From Adenophora triphylla var. japonica (lineage: Eukaryota > Streptophyta > Magnoliopsida > Asterales > Campanulaceae): a DNA stretch of 64,000 bases. Position numbers and translations under genes: made by a program. The stretch covers positions 388,501 through 452,500 of the forward strand of contig JAFEMH010000748.1 of NCBI GenBank assembly GCA_022495995.1, in the 5' to 3' direction. This document shows, one piece after another, positions 22,621-33,482 of the stretch (position 1 is the stretch's first letter; each line of letters begins with the position of its first letter). The notes beneath the pieces were generated by a model that saw only the letters and a list, made by a program, of their open reading frames with translations, had not been told where the DNA came from and searched no databases.

Positions 22621-23764
22621 TCAAGGTTTCTCTGTCTTCCCCTTGAAGAAGCTGCCGATCTTTGTTTCTCTGGGGTCTTCCGTTGTCCCAAGATTAACTG
22701 TTTGCATTTCCTCGTCGTCAACAGGGCCATTCTTTCCACAACGACCTACTTTCTTAGCTAATTCTTTTAAGATTTGTTCGTTTTCTTGATCTATCTCATC
22801 GTATGATTCATTATTAACGTGTTCGTTATATTGATTGTTATTAGTTAATTCATCATTCACGATGTTAGCAATCTCAGGGTACTCGGAAAGATCAAAGTTT
22901 TCATTAAGGAAGTAAGGGAATACATGTTCAGCCACTGCCTCGATTTCCTCTTGAGTGAGTCCATCGGAGGTGGAGCCTGCTTCTAATGTAAAAGCTACGG
23001 GGCCTATCTTCCTGGGGATGGGAGTGCAACCAAGCTCTTTGATCATGAAGTCTTCATCAACCACTGGTCCTCCGGTGACGTGCCAGTTTAGAATTGGCTC
23101 ATCACATCTCTGTATCAGTCTTGTGTAGTCAGTAGTTGGAGCGTCCCCCTTGGATATTGCATGAATCTGGCTGTCTTCTAACCGGTACAGGTCTTGGAAC
23201 TGTCGCAGCATGTCTTCTCCCAACACAAAGTCCCATTCACTTGTCATTTCTGCCTCCGTGCCCCACAAACCATTGGGGATTAGTGGGACGGATTCGGTTT
23301 CATCTGGAGAAGCATCGCAATCGCTGAAGATTTCAAAGCCCGGTTGGCGCTTTCCTTTATCATCGACCCATGGTTACTAAAAGATAAAGTAGGGAATACT
23401 TCCCCTTTCTCGGACAAAGTAGCCATTGAGTGTCTTTCGATATGGCTTGAGGTTGTCATTCTTGGTCTTTAGGTCGTCGCAGCCTTTGTAGGTGGTTCCT
23501 TTCCACTTGATTTGAGTGAAGCCCCACTCTTCTTCGTCATCTTCATCGTGGATGGAGATGATATCCTAGTCCATGCTTTGTGTGAGGCTGGGGGACCGAT
23601 GGTGGTTCCGTTGTCCCTTGTAAGTGCTTTCGAAGCCCGAGTCCGAAAGTACCCTTTTGCTAGCATCATTCTCCAGGACAGAAGGCTTCGGAAAACCAAA
23701 GTGCCTTGGAGTAGTCATTTTCGTTGCAAGTTTCTATGATATTCACGTGCTTTCTTTCTCAATC
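22621..23764 (-). pseudogene. Element B protease-to-RT linker
   Basis: The 215-codon frame at 22621-23268 reads SEWDFVLGEDMLRQF, LNWHVTGGPVVDEDF and FTLEAGSTSDGL, then an Asn/Glu-rich stretch. The part from 23270 to 23764 continues the same linker with stops. Long acidic linkers before RT are usual in Ogre-type pol. No enzymatic motif is visible. Confidence 0.6.
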
Positions 23765-25636
23765 TCAAAGCCACCGAACAGAAATCGAAGTGCTATGTTG
23801 TACTTCGAGGATAGGACTAGCAGTAACCATTTCTCCGTGTATGGTGACTATCGTATTGTTGTGTCTGAACTTGATGCATTGGTGCAGGGAGGAGGGTACA
23901 CCCCCTATGTCGTGTAGCCAAGGGCGACCAAGCAGCAAGTTGAAGGATGTCGGGATGTCGATGACTTGGAGTTCGATGCTCATAGTGACTTGCCCCATTT
24001 CTACAGGTATCACGATTGATCCCAGAGCAGTTCTAGCAGTGCAATCGTACCCCCTTACAGTATGCCCGGATGGCTTGAGGTCTTTGTGGGTGATCACACG
24101 ACCGGATCGTGTGAGTAGGTTGACTGTTTTAGACCCTTTCTCCTTTTGTTCTAAGATTTCTTCCCAAGACATCATATAACAGAAAGAAGATATATTAAAT
24201 TCAAGAGGGCTCTCGTCCACAATTGTGGCTAGACGAGTAGGATCCTCGAAGCTACTTTCTATTTCTATCAGATTGACCTCATTGTTTGGCAAAGGATTAG
24301 TAACAACATTAGGTAATCCTATATCTTTATCGTCAAACAAATCTTGGATGACATCTTTCAAGTGGAAGCAAGAGTTGGTGTCGTGACCGGTGAAGTTGTG
24401 GTACTTGCAGAAGAGATGATGAGCATGGTTGGCAGGAAGGTCTTTCTTTGGAGGCCCACCTTCTCTTGGTTTGATTTTCCCGTTCTTGACAAGTACTTCA
24501 AAGAGTTCTTCTTGGGTGATTCCTTCAAGCTTGTCATAATCTCTATCCTTCTTCTTCTTTTGTGGTGGAGGTACTGCAGAGTATTTACCATTTCCGGGAT
24601 GATTGAAGACAATGGCATTGACAGATGCATCCTTGGGATTGGAAGAGGAAGAAGAGCTCTTGTTGTAACGGAATCCACTTTCTCTCTTGGTTTCCCTTTT
24701 CTGTTTGATGAGGTCATCTAACCGTATGCCCGACTTGTGAAGTTCAGCGAAACTAGGAAAATAGTTGCCGGCTAGCTTGTCTTGATATTCCTCTCTAAGG
24801 CATTGTATGAGGATGTGAATTTGCTCGTCTAGGCTGGGCCTATCAACAATTTCGGTTAATTTGGTTCTCCACCTTTTGACAAAATCTGTGAAGGATTCGT
24901 TCGGAAGCTGTTTGGTTTGCTCAAGATCCCTTCTAGTGGTGCGATAAGTGGAGTTTTCCTCGTATTGCTTTTGGAAAGTACAACTAGCAAGTGGCCAGTC
25001 GAGTCTCGTAGAGAGTGGAAGGGTCATATACCAATCTCTAGCGGCACCATCGAGAGTTTGTGGAAAGCATTGGGCCAACAGGTTGTCATCGACTCCCATG
25101 GGTAGCATGGCCCAAGAGTAAGTCTCCAAATGTGATTTGGGACAGGTGGTGCCATTGAATTTTGCAATTTCGGGTGTCTTGTACTTTCTAGGAAGCTTTG
25201 ACATGGACTGTCGAAGGGTATCGTAATCGATAGAGAGCGAGGCTCCCTTACTCACATCGAGGGATGCAAGTTTCTTTTCAAGCATGGCCATGGTAAGGGG
25301 TTCATTCTTGCTTTTCCCCTTGCTTTCTTTTTTGGATGTGTAGCTTTCATTGTCAGATGAGAAAGATGACGAGCTAGACTCGTGCTTCTTTTTCTTGCAT
25401 TTGCTTTTGCGGCGACCCTTGGCCCTTTTGGTGTATGACTCCTCTTCCCCGGAGGAAGAATCATTTTTCTTCTTCTTTTCTTTATTGGCTAGTGCAGCTT
25501 TAAGTTCTTGAATTTCTTCCACAAGAGTGTGGATTTGGGAGGCTTGCACTTCTAGGCGATCATTAGCTTCTTCCAGAAGTTTGTGGTTGTTTTCGGACAA
25601 AGTTTCGTTACCCGGAATGTTGTCGACGTCGGACAT
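23765..25636 (-). CDS. Element B gag with C-terminal protease-like region, intact 623-codon frame
   Basis: The ATG at 25636 opens an uninterrupted frame. Residues about 10-60 look coiled-coil. Residues 58-115 are Lys/Ser/Glu-rich. The capsid domain follows (IAKFNGTTCPKSHLETYSW, DWYMTLPLST, SFTDFVKRWRTKL, TEIVDRPSL). A zinc-knuckle-like CKYHNFTGHDTNSC lies near residue 440. The C-terminus reads FNLLLGRPWLHDIGGVPSSL, the conserved block downstream of the retropepsin active site in Tat/Ogre elements. A normal DTG-type triad is not obvious. Gag assembles particles and packages RNA. It is the longest intact retroelement frame outside element D and could have served A and C. Confidence 0.85.
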   Translation of the reverse strand: MSDVDNIPGNETLSENNHKLLEEANDRLEVQASQIHTLVEEIQELKAALANKEKKKKNDSSSGEEESYTKRAKGRRKSKCKKKKHESSSSSFSSDNESYTSKKESKGKSKNEPLTMAMLEKKLASLDVSKGASLSIDYDTLRQSMSKLPRKYKTPEIAKFNGTTCPKSHLETYSWAMLPMGVDDNLLAQCFPQTLDGAARDWYMTLPLSTRLDWPLASCTFQKQYEENSTYRTTRRDLEQTKQLPNESFTDFVKRWRTKLTEIVDRPSLDEQIHILIQCLREEYQDKLAGNYFPSFAELHKSGIRLDDLIKQKRETKRESGFRYNKSSSSSSNPKDASVNAIVFNHPGNGKYSAVPPPQKKKKDRDYDKLEGITQEELFEVLVKNGKIKPREGGPPKKDLPANHAHHLFCKYHNFTGHDTNSCFHLKDVIQDLFDDKDIGLPNVVTNPLPNNEVNLIEIESSFEDPTRLATIVDESPLEFNISSFCYMMSWEEILEQKEKGSKTVNLLTRSGRVITHKDLKPSGHTVRGYDCTARTALGSIVIPVEMGQVTMSIELQVIDIPTSFNLLLGRPWLHDIGGVPSSLHQCIKFRHNNTIVTIHGEMVTASPILEVQHSTSISVRWL

Positions 25637-26882
25637 TGTGTTGGGAGTCTTGAAGTTGAGTAGCTTCGAAAACCGACGTAAGAGATGCAGATATCGGGAT
25701 CTAGCCCCAACGAGTCGGAAGCGTGCTCAAAATGGCCGAGGCTCGCATTCAAGAAACGTAAGCATTATCCCGCGCGAGATATGTTGTCCCGCGCGAGATA
25801 ACCACACGGAAAGTCGATTTTTATTTAGACCTAATTTTTGGTCGGAACGGAAAGTCCGTTTTAAGGGGTTTCTAAGGCCTTTATCTGAACCTAACGACAA
25901 AGCAATCAATCCGATTTTTGTAAGACAAAGCCATGGAAGATTGTTTTTTTTTTTGAAGGATTATATGCATATTTTTTTTGAAGGGACATCCGAAAGGGTC
26001 ATTCCGAAGGGACTTTTTCCGAAGGGACTTTTCCGAATCCTTTTTCAATTTTGCATGGCTTTGTTTTGGTAAAAAACAAGAAAAGATCACCGAGTCAAAA
26101 CCGACCGGTCACGGAGTGATCCTAAAAAGGTCAATCTACATGAGAATGTGGCGATGCAGGGCTGGAAGGCTAGGCTCCCCGCGATATGACAATCTAAGTG
26201 GATTGAATACGCGGAGTGGGATTGTCCAACTTCGGAGAGACCGGCGACTAGGTGGTTACCGTCATCCGTCCTTAGTGTGGGTCCCGGGTTGATAGAGGGT
26301 ATGCAGTGCAATGACAGTTATAATATGAGTGCGCGTGTGTGATAGTCAATCTAGGTGATAGAGTAAAATAGAGAATTTTTTTTGAAAGCAAAAGAAAAAA
26401 AACAGATAGTGGCCGCACCAAGTGGTTGCCTACGTTTCTCCCAAATTAGGAAGACTCAGGCCGTCGTAGTTCCACATAATGAGAGAGAAAGAGAGATAAA
26501 TAATTCAATTTACAACTCCCGAATCCCCAATGGACCGGACTTTAATTAAATAAAACCCAATCGCATGCAGTTTATAAATAATAATCAATTATTTAAAGGA
26601 AACGAAGGTTCGAGTTCTACACCTTAAGGGAGGCCTTAAGATGCGAGAACTCTACAGATAATGAATTCTGGGATCCCCCTTGCGTGTTCGACCCTCGTCT
26701 TGGACCACGGGATGAACAGGAGAAACCAGAAAACAACCAGATTGCCGAAGCCATATCTCGCGCGGGATATGATATCTCGCCGCGAGACATGCTTCATCTG
26801 AGAGCAAAAAATTCGAATTTACTAAATTTTTGAAAACCTCTCTTTTAATTTTGACGCAAGTTTAAGCCTCTTAATTTTAAGT
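25637..26882 (-). other. Element B 5' leader
   Basis: Non-coding. It contains CCCGCGCGAGAT twice at 25771-25799, ATCTCGCGCGGGAT at 26755-26768, and one CGTAG hairpin copy at 26427-26472. Confidence 0.65.
26427..26472 (-). other. CGTAG hairpin motif, copy 4 (element B leader)
   Basis: GTTGCCTACGTTTCTCCC..GGAAGACTCAGGCC then CGTCGTAGTTCC. The outer CTACG/CGTAG stem is kept and the inner stem is weaker than in A and C. Confidence 0.6.
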
Positions 26883-26900
26883 CCCCAGCAGAGTCGCCAC
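26883..26900 (-). other. Primer-binding site of element B (tRNA-Arg type)
   Basis: The minus strand reads TGGCGACTCTGCTGGGGA next to the LTR, with a one-base spacer. It differs from the A site by one base. Confidence 0.8.
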
Positions 26901-27909
26901 TGTAGCGTTGTGAGGAAAAAGAAAGGAATAATGATTTTTTATCTTTCCTTTTCATTTTTGAGTCGCCACCTATATTATTCGGTTGGAGAAAATAGGAAAA
27001 CCATTTTGAAAAAGATTTGGGTTCGGGGCTTAAGTTATGAAATGGGTAGGTCAAGGAGCATCAATTTCACCCAATCCGGAGATCGGTCTTGCTAAAGAAA
27101 AGAGAGGTTTTCAAAAGAAGGGAAAAAACGATTTTTTAATATTATAAACAAAGGTCCATTTAACGGGGTTAAACGGAATGTAGGATCGATTGCTTCGAGA
27201 CCGTCTCCATGATTTGGAGAGGCTCTAGGCCAATCCTAGATTCTATGGACTTATACCACTCTAACAATCAATTAGAAAGGGATTTAGGAATTACCTTGCG
27301 TGAGGTGATTTGGGCAGAGTTTCGACTCAAGTTTAGGGTCAACTCTTGACACGGACAGAGCTTCGCCTCGGTCCTTGACTTGGAGCTTGATGCTTGTTTA
27401 TAAACAAGGTCGACAAACAAACTATGAGGTGAGTTTTTAGGGTGATTTCGTAGGATTCTTTCAAGGAGAGAAACCAACAAAATGTGTGTGTTGTGAAAAT
27501 TCTTGGACCTTTTGAACCTTGGAAGTCACCAAGTATTTATAGGGGTTGGGGAAGTGTTGAAGATGAGATCAAACACTTCAAGATGGTTCCAGACTCCCGA
27601 TTCTATTGGTTGGCCGGAGATATAAAGTTTTATCCCGAAAAGAGGTTGAAATCGACGAGGGAACTGTCGTCTGCAATCTGCAGAGGGGAGATATCTCGCG
27701 CGAGACACGCCATCTCGCGGCGAGATATTGCTCCTGTGGACAGTTTTGTCCTTTCCTCGTTATCTCGCATGCAGTTTAGTCCCAAACTAACGGTTGTTAG
27801 TCAAAACTTAACGAAACATGACGAAATGGTGGATTTCTACTTCTTGACTCAAAGCGAGACTTAGAGTGGTATAAGTATGTTCCGATGTGTTTAGAATGGG
27901 GTATCTACA
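26901..27909 (-). repeat. Element B 5' LTR, about 1.0 kb
   Basis: TGTAGCGTTGTGAGG to GGGGTATCTACA, giving TG/CA termini, beside the PBS. It carries ATCTCGCGCGAGAC and CATCTCGCGGCGAGAT at 27692-27726. The partner LTR is missing, so age cannot be judged. Confidence 0.8.
27533..27543 (-). promoter_or_regulatory. TATA box of element B LTR
   Basis: The minus strand reads CTATAAATACTT. The CTCGCGCGAG palindromes lie about 150 bases upstream in the element sense. Confidence 0.55.
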
Positions 27910-29480
27910 CCTCCACCCAAGGGTCAACCGATTAAGCCTTCCAAAACCGATCAACAATTAGTCACCAACTTCCCCACCAAGCAAAAACCGATGCTCTCTC
28001 CTTCCAAATCCCAAAGGCTTCGTCATATTAGAATTCAAGGTGAAGTTGCTCAAACTGCTACTGGACCGATTGAGTGCACCTTCTCAACTGCCAATCTTTT
28101 CATGCGTTATCTCTCGATCAACAACAGAATCTCTCAAGTCTTGGAGTTAAGGATTTTGAGATGGTCTTATGATGTCACGCACAGAGTTGGGTTGATGCCA
28201 AATGTGACCCAGCTTTCCATTATGAGAAATGGTAATCCTTAGTCGTGGAGCAACATTAGACAAGCTTCCCTTCTTCTCCTTGCTCTAAGGGTCATTCCTT
28301 TGATTCAGTTAAGGCAAGCTGCCATTTTCTTAGCCCCCATTGCTGCTGAGATGATTACTTCTGCTTTTGAGGAAGCGTATGATATTCAAAGTGCCATTGC
28401 ACTCAGCCTTGAAACCGATGTGGTTGTCTCTTCTGATCCAAATGAATTTCTAGTGTAAAGCCCTTCTGTTGTTTCCTCTAAATCAGTAGATGAGGAGATT
28501 AATTTTTCTCTAACCGGTCAAGTCTCTAGGATCGGTCCAGTTCATGCAAGTCACTCAACCGATCCTCCAACCGATGCTTCTACCGATTCTCCAACTCCAT
28601 CTCTTACCTGCCGCTCAATTCCTCTCTCTGCTCATCTAACCGAGAAGCTTCCAACCGATCAATCTAATGGTCCTTCTACTTCTCCACCAAACCAGTTCCT
28701 TGCTATCCAAATATTTACTCCTCTACCGGTTCAAGCCTTAACCGTTGCTGCTCATCCAACCGGTCCTCCAGCTATCTCGCCGGCTCCTCAACCATTGACT
28801 CCTCTACTGACAGTGATGCTGTTGTCGATGCTGATCCTTCACCTGATGCTCCCAACCAGTCCCTGAATAAGAACTCAACCGACCCGTTGTTGTTCGTGAT
28901 CTCTGTGAATTGTATGATGCCTTGGTTGCGAAAATGGTTAAGTCCAATCAGGAGGAGGAAGAGAAGAGGTTAGACAGAATGGAACATGGATATGCAAAGG
29001 ATTTAGCCAATTATGTAGCTGATCTTCTTGACAAGGATGCCAAAATCGCTGATCTCTCCACTCAGCTCGGTGCTTTGTCCCAATTGAATAAAGAGCTTCT
29101 GAACACTGCCAAGGACGCCCAAGCCGATCTGAAACTTGCAACCGAGGAAATCAAGAAGTTGAATCAGAAGCTAACCGATCAAGCCTCATTGTTCAGAAAG
29201 ACCAACACCGAAAGGATCAAGCTGAAGTCTGAAAATGAGGTCCTCAAGAAGATGTTAGCCGACCGTGATGCCGAGAAGTCACTAGGAAGAAACGAAAAAG
29301 AGAAGAGAAGGAAGCCAATAAATCTTCAAAGAAACCTCGTCCTCAACCGGTCAGTCCATCGGCTACTCCTTCGGCAGTCCCCAAGGATAAGTCCCCAACC
29401 GATGATCCGGCTGCCTCTATCTAAGAATGTAACCGATGATGAACATGTCTTTTCATCCTTTACAAATCGGTTGTAGCTTA
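27910..29480 (+). pseudogene. Env-like/ORF3 region of a SIRE-type copia element
   Basis: Three frames join into one degraded protein. From 27991 it reads IECTFSTANLFMRYLSINNR, a stop at 28240, then APIAAEMITSAFEEAYDIQS, a long Ser/Thr/Pro-rich part full of PTD repeats, and a coiled coil (28910-29300) with ADLSTQLGALSQLNKELL. A Lys/Arg-rich tail follows. Placement just upstream of a polypurine tract and copia-type LTR fits the extra ORF of SIRE-lineage elements, which is called envelope-like there without proven function. No signal peptide or membrane anchor is evident. Family assignment is tentative. Confidence 0.5.
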
Positions 29481-29803
29481 ATCAATGAGATTTCTTTGAC
29501 CTCAAACTTTATTGTTTTGAATGATTTGCTTTTCCTTATTTTCTTTTACTTGTTTTTTTTTTGAATGATCAAACTGTTCTAACTGTTTCATTTTGCAGGT
29601 TTACTCATTCAAAATTCTTTTACCTTAATCTGTTTTTAGTTTAAGCTTTCAAGTTGTCTGTAAGCTTTCTTAGGTTACATCGATCTAAGATGTTACTTGA
29701 CTTAGGGAATGACATATCTAAAAGATAAAATCTTAGTCATTCTTTTACTAAGACAAGATGATGCTAACCTAGGGTGATTGGACTTAAGCAATTAGGAGGA
29801 GAT
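29481..29803 (+). other. 3' untranslated part and polypurine tract of the SIRE-type element
   Basis: AT-rich and non-coding. It ends with ATTAGGAGGAGAT (29791-29803), a polypurine tract directly before the LTR. Confidence 0.6.
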
Positions 29804-31216
29804 TGTTAGTCAAACATATGTTTAAGTTTAGAATTGCTTAATCCCAATCACAACAAGCATTAATGTGGACCCCTAATTTTAATTAGACTAAATAGAATTT
29901 TTCTATGTATGATAGGTCCCCTTAGTGCATGTGCCAGTGTTTTTCTTATGTAATTTTCTCAAGATTTGAAGACTTGAAGACCTGAAGATTTGCCCCTTTG
30001 TTAATCAGTGAGTTACTTGGAAATGAGACCTAACCGATTGATCTCTCAACCGGTATGCCTATGTAACCGGTTACCCCTACCTAGCTGATGTAACCTTCAC
30101 AGGTTATGTCTCCTCTCTTGCCGGTTAAGACTTCGTCAGCTAGCTTCCATCAGCTTAACCTAACCGAAGCATTTATTGCTCCCAACTACCCAGCAATCTA
30201 CTTTAGCTAAAGTTAGTAAAGCAAGCATGCTGAATGGACGCTGAAGTGACATTCCTACGGCTGTCAGAAGCTCAAATGGATTGTCAAAATAACCAGTACT
30301 CACATCCATCCAAACTCTCAAGGAAAATCTTCTCTCTCCTATCTCAGGCATTTAATGCAAAGATCCTTCAATTCAAAGGCATGCCTGATCAAGTCATCAT
30401 TGCAACCTCTTCAAAGACAACAGCTCCTTTTCAAAGTTCACTATAAATAGCTTCCCTGGAGCATTGAAGAAGGTTGGTGCATTTATGATTCTTGAGAGTG
30501 AGTTGCTCTGAACTACCAACCTGCAAACTTCATAGTTCAAGGCATTCAATACAAGTCCCTTTGTTCACTAGACATCTCTGTAGGACTTATACACTGAGCA
30601 CCTCAATCAATGCTGTAGTGTTCCTTCATTAGACTACCTATGAAACACATTAATTGATTCACACACAACACCCTAGAGAAATCATCTCAACTTGTGAGAA
30701 CATCTCTAGAAAACACCAGGTCTTTATTGTAGCACGATCCGTTAATGGTCATCTTTAGTTTCGCAGCCTTCAATCATTGGCTTGCAACTTGTAATAGGTA
30801 AGAACCATTAATATAGTAGTGCACTTTCACAAATCCAAGTTCTGACCAAACTTGGTAGAGGACGTAGCAGTTATTTAACACTGTGAACCTCTTCAAACAA
30901 CGTGTCATTCTTCTGTGTGATTGTTTAATTTTGTGGAGTTGTAACTGGTTGACATTCTCTCAACCGGTCACAACCTATTGATTCTACGTACTGCTTAACT
31001 TGTTTGTTCTACTTGGAAATATGATTTGACCAGGTTGCATGAAATTTAACTTAAGCTTGACTTGACCTTCTAACCGACCATCCGCTGCCTAAAACCTTTC
31101 TAACCGATTAGCAAGTTCAACTTATTATTTTCAATGATTAAATGAGTTTTTAGCAAAAAGTTTTAACAGGCTATTCACCCCCCTCTAGCCTGATTCCTAC
31201 CATTTGAGACCTAACA
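29804..31216 (+). repeat. SIRE-type copia 3' LTR, about 1.41 kb
   Basis: Starts TGTTAGTCAAAC and ends GAGACCTAACA, with matching TGTTAG/CTAACA termini. GGCTATTCACCCCCCTCTAG lies shortly before the right end, a phrase typical of U5 in SIRE/Angela-type copia LTRs. AACCGGT and AACCGAT motifs are frequent, including the palindrome GTAACCGGTTAC at 30063-30074. Confidence 0.8.
30442..30450 (+). promoter_or_regulatory. TATA box of the SIRE-type LTR
   Basis: TATAAATAG within TTCACTATAAATAGCTTCC, about 370 bases downstream of the first AACCGGT cluster. Confidence 0.65.
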
Positions 31217-31955
31217 TCTGACCTATCACATGGATGCTTTCTCTCCCTCCTGACAAATTAATAATTCAATCTGTTTCATTATAAGGATGATGATTTTTTT
31301 TTTAAATAAAGGCTAAAATGAAGAAGGGTGGTTGAGAAATAATGGTTTTTTTTTGTGTCCAAATCAAATGAAACTTGTATCAATTTATATAAGGGAAAAA
31401 ATGATGAATTTTGGTGAAAAAAAATTAAAAAAAAATTAATTTATTAGGCGATAATTCAGCTCAAAGATTTGGAAAAAAAATATTAAATTCGAAAATCCAA
31501 CTCACCAATCAAAGAATGTCACGTGTTAGATAAACAAAAAACAAACAAAAAAAAAATCATTGCGCCTCACGCGCCTTGTCTGGGCGTGAGGCGCACGCGC
31601 CATTTTTGATCCAATGAAGTGCCAACACGTGTCATCTGTCGCATCTTTTTTTTTAACCTGGATGAAAAATTTCATTCTCCTCATTTCATTCCACTACTTT
31701 CGTCTCTCCATTGCAGAATTTCAACCAGTTGAAATTCATTTCAACAGGCCTTTCAACTTGCCATTGTACACCGTCTAACAATCTCATTCTTATTCACAAT
31801 AATTTTAAAAATATATAATGTTTTTTTTTTAATTTCTGTGCCCACCAAAAATGGTCAAACTTTAAATGAGATGGTTTGAGTAAGATTCTTTGTTCCATTT
31901 CTAACTGTTGCATCAGCCATGAGCTCTATCTAGGACCTAAGGGCTCTATAAGAAA
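31217..31955. other. AT-rich intergenic DNA with one GC-rich hairpin
   Basis: No gene seen. The only sharp structure is TGCGCCTCACGC..GGGCGTGAGGCGCA at 31561-31594, a 12-bp perfect inverted repeat with a short loop in otherwise AT-rich sequence. Confidence 0.6.
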
Positions 31956-31957
31956 TA

Positions 31958-32242
31958 CTCCCTCCTTCCCAATAATTGCTTTCCTTTTTTAAAAAATTAC
32001 GCAAATTAAGGAAATGGGAGGGAAGTAAAGATGTTGTGAGTGTAATTTGAAAATAGGAGAGAGAATGAGTGGAGGGAATAGTAAATTATAATAGTGTTGT
32101 GAGTATTAAAATAATGAGGAGAGAGAATGAGTAGAGGAAATAGTAAAGATTCCTTTGCCAAAAAAGGAAAGTAAAAGCTATTAACGGGACACCCAAAATG
32201 GCAAAATGGCAAAATGGGAAGCTACTATTGAGGCGGAGGGAG
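31958..32242. mobile_element. Stowaway-like MITE, 285 bp
   Basis: The left end CTCCCTCCTTCCCAATAATTG faces the right end reading CTCCCTCCGCCTCAATAGTAG on the other strand. Both ends are flanked by TA (31956-31957 and 32243-32244), the Tc1/mariner target duplication. The interior has GGAGAGAGAATGAGTG repeats. Confidence 0.85.
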
Positions 32243-32251
32243 TATATAAAA
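32243..32251 (+). promoter_or_regulatory. Candidate TATA box of the small gene
   Basis: TATATAAAA lies about 200 bases before the ATG at 32447. Its first TA is the target duplication of the MITE. Confidence 0.5.
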
Positions 32252-32446
32252 TTTAAAGGGGTTATTGTTGCTCATAAAACATTTCCATTTAATAGTTGGT
32301 TGTCAGCCTGTCACAAGACAAATTCCAAATCCCACTCCTCCTCCACTTCCTCTTGTCTTAAAAACCCCAACTCCCTGTTGTTTTCTCTCTCACACATTCT
32401 CTCTCTCTCTAAAAAAAATAGTTTCTCTCTCTACAAGTTGAAAAAA

Positions 32447-32572
32447 ATGGGGAGTCTTGATAAGGTGAAGGAAAGCTCAACGGCAGTAAAGAACTTCTTG
32501 AAGAAAGGGGCAATGGTTATTGGAGAGTCATGCAAAAAGGGGTGGCAGAAGGTCAGGCACATTCGAGGCTAA
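32447..32572 (+). CDS. Small single-exon protein, 41 residues, possible host gene
   Basis: The ATG sits in a good plant context (AAAAAAATGGGG). It follows a pyrimidine-rich leader (CTCTCTCTCT at 32396-32435), and a TATA box is about 200 bases upstream. The product starts MGSLDKVKESSTAVKNFL and ends GWQKVRHIRG. It is basic and amphipathic, with one cysteine and no signal peptide or membrane segment. The frame extends upstream to 32198, but that part lies in the MITE and the leader, so the internal ATG is preferred. I do not recognise the family. It is not retroelement-like. A secretory or DVL-type peptide seems unlikely. Confidence 0.5.
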   Translation: MGSLDKVKESSTAVKNFLKKGAMVIGESCKKGWQKVRHIRG

Positions 32573-33297
32573 TCTCTTGTCTACCTCCATATTCGTTAGC
32601 TTCCGATTTCAATTTTTTTTTTTTTTTTTTTTTTAATTCTCATTTTCATTTCTTTGTAATGAATTCGTTATTTTGGTTTGTATGGATACCAGTTTGAATG
32701 TTTTGATTGATTGATTGATTGTATTAGGATTGGAGTTGAATATTTTTTTATTTTTATTTGTGTAATATATTATGTGTTGCCAGATCTAGTATTTGATTTA
32801 TTCATTTTCATAAGCTCCTTTTGGATGATTGATTACTGTTTCATTTTCAACTATGAGCAATACAAAATTTTGCTCATAAATAATACTCTCTTCGTCTTAC
32901 TTGAAAAAACTAAAATTTCCACTTTAAATATCCAACACATTTCCAATTTTTTTTTTTTTTTAATCTTTATTCATGAAACTCACGTGATATATTACATGAT
33001 AACAATAACTACCAACTAATTATTCTTTAGCTCACTTTTCTCTCGTACATTAATTTTTATACTTACAACACTTATTTAATTATACATTATTCTTAAATTC
33101 CATAATTCCCTTGTAATATCAAATTTATGCATTTTTGAGTGGGATGGATATAATACTTATTTCTTCTGTTTCATTTGAAGTTTCATTTTAAATTCAAACT
33201 AGTGAGTAACCTGTTGGTCCCCGACGGATGATAAAATATTGAGGTAAAAGTTAAATGTAAATACAATTCAAAAAATTAATGAGATAATTTTATGTAA
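32573..33297. other. AT-rich DNA downstream of the small gene
   Basis: Contains a 22-T run near 32615, TTTGTAATGAATTCG-type possible polyadenylation context, and no further gene. Confidence 0.5.
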
Positions 33298-33299
33298 TA

Positions 33300-33477
33300 C
33301 TCCCTCCGTTCCTGAAAGATTGTCCCATTTGCCATTTTGACTTGTCCCAAAAAGTATGTCCCATTTCTAAACTTAGGCATGAATGTTAGTGCAAATCCAC
33401 TAAGGTACAAGAAGGTGAAGCTCTTTCTTAATAATTGTAACATGTACAACAGGACAATCTTTTAGGGACGGGGGGAG
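33300..33477. mobile_element. Stowaway-like MITE, 178 bp
   Basis: CTCCCTCCGTTCCTGAAAGA at the left matches CTCCCCCCGTCCCTAAAAGA read from the right end on the minus strand. TA flanks both sides (33298-33299 and 33478-33479). Confidence 0.9.
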
Positions 33478-33482
33478 TATAT

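Larger units (their letters stand above)
20846..27909 (-). mobile_element. Element B: Tat/Ogre-type gypsy element, 3' end missing
   Basis: In the minus direction: 5' LTR (26901-27909), tRNA-Arg-type PBS, 1.25-kb leader, intact gag frame, protease, RT and second RNase H. Sequence stops inside the second RNase H at 20846, where the A LTR begins. Integrase and 3' LTR are absent. It is the most complete relative here of the enzymes that A and C lack. Confidence 0.9.
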
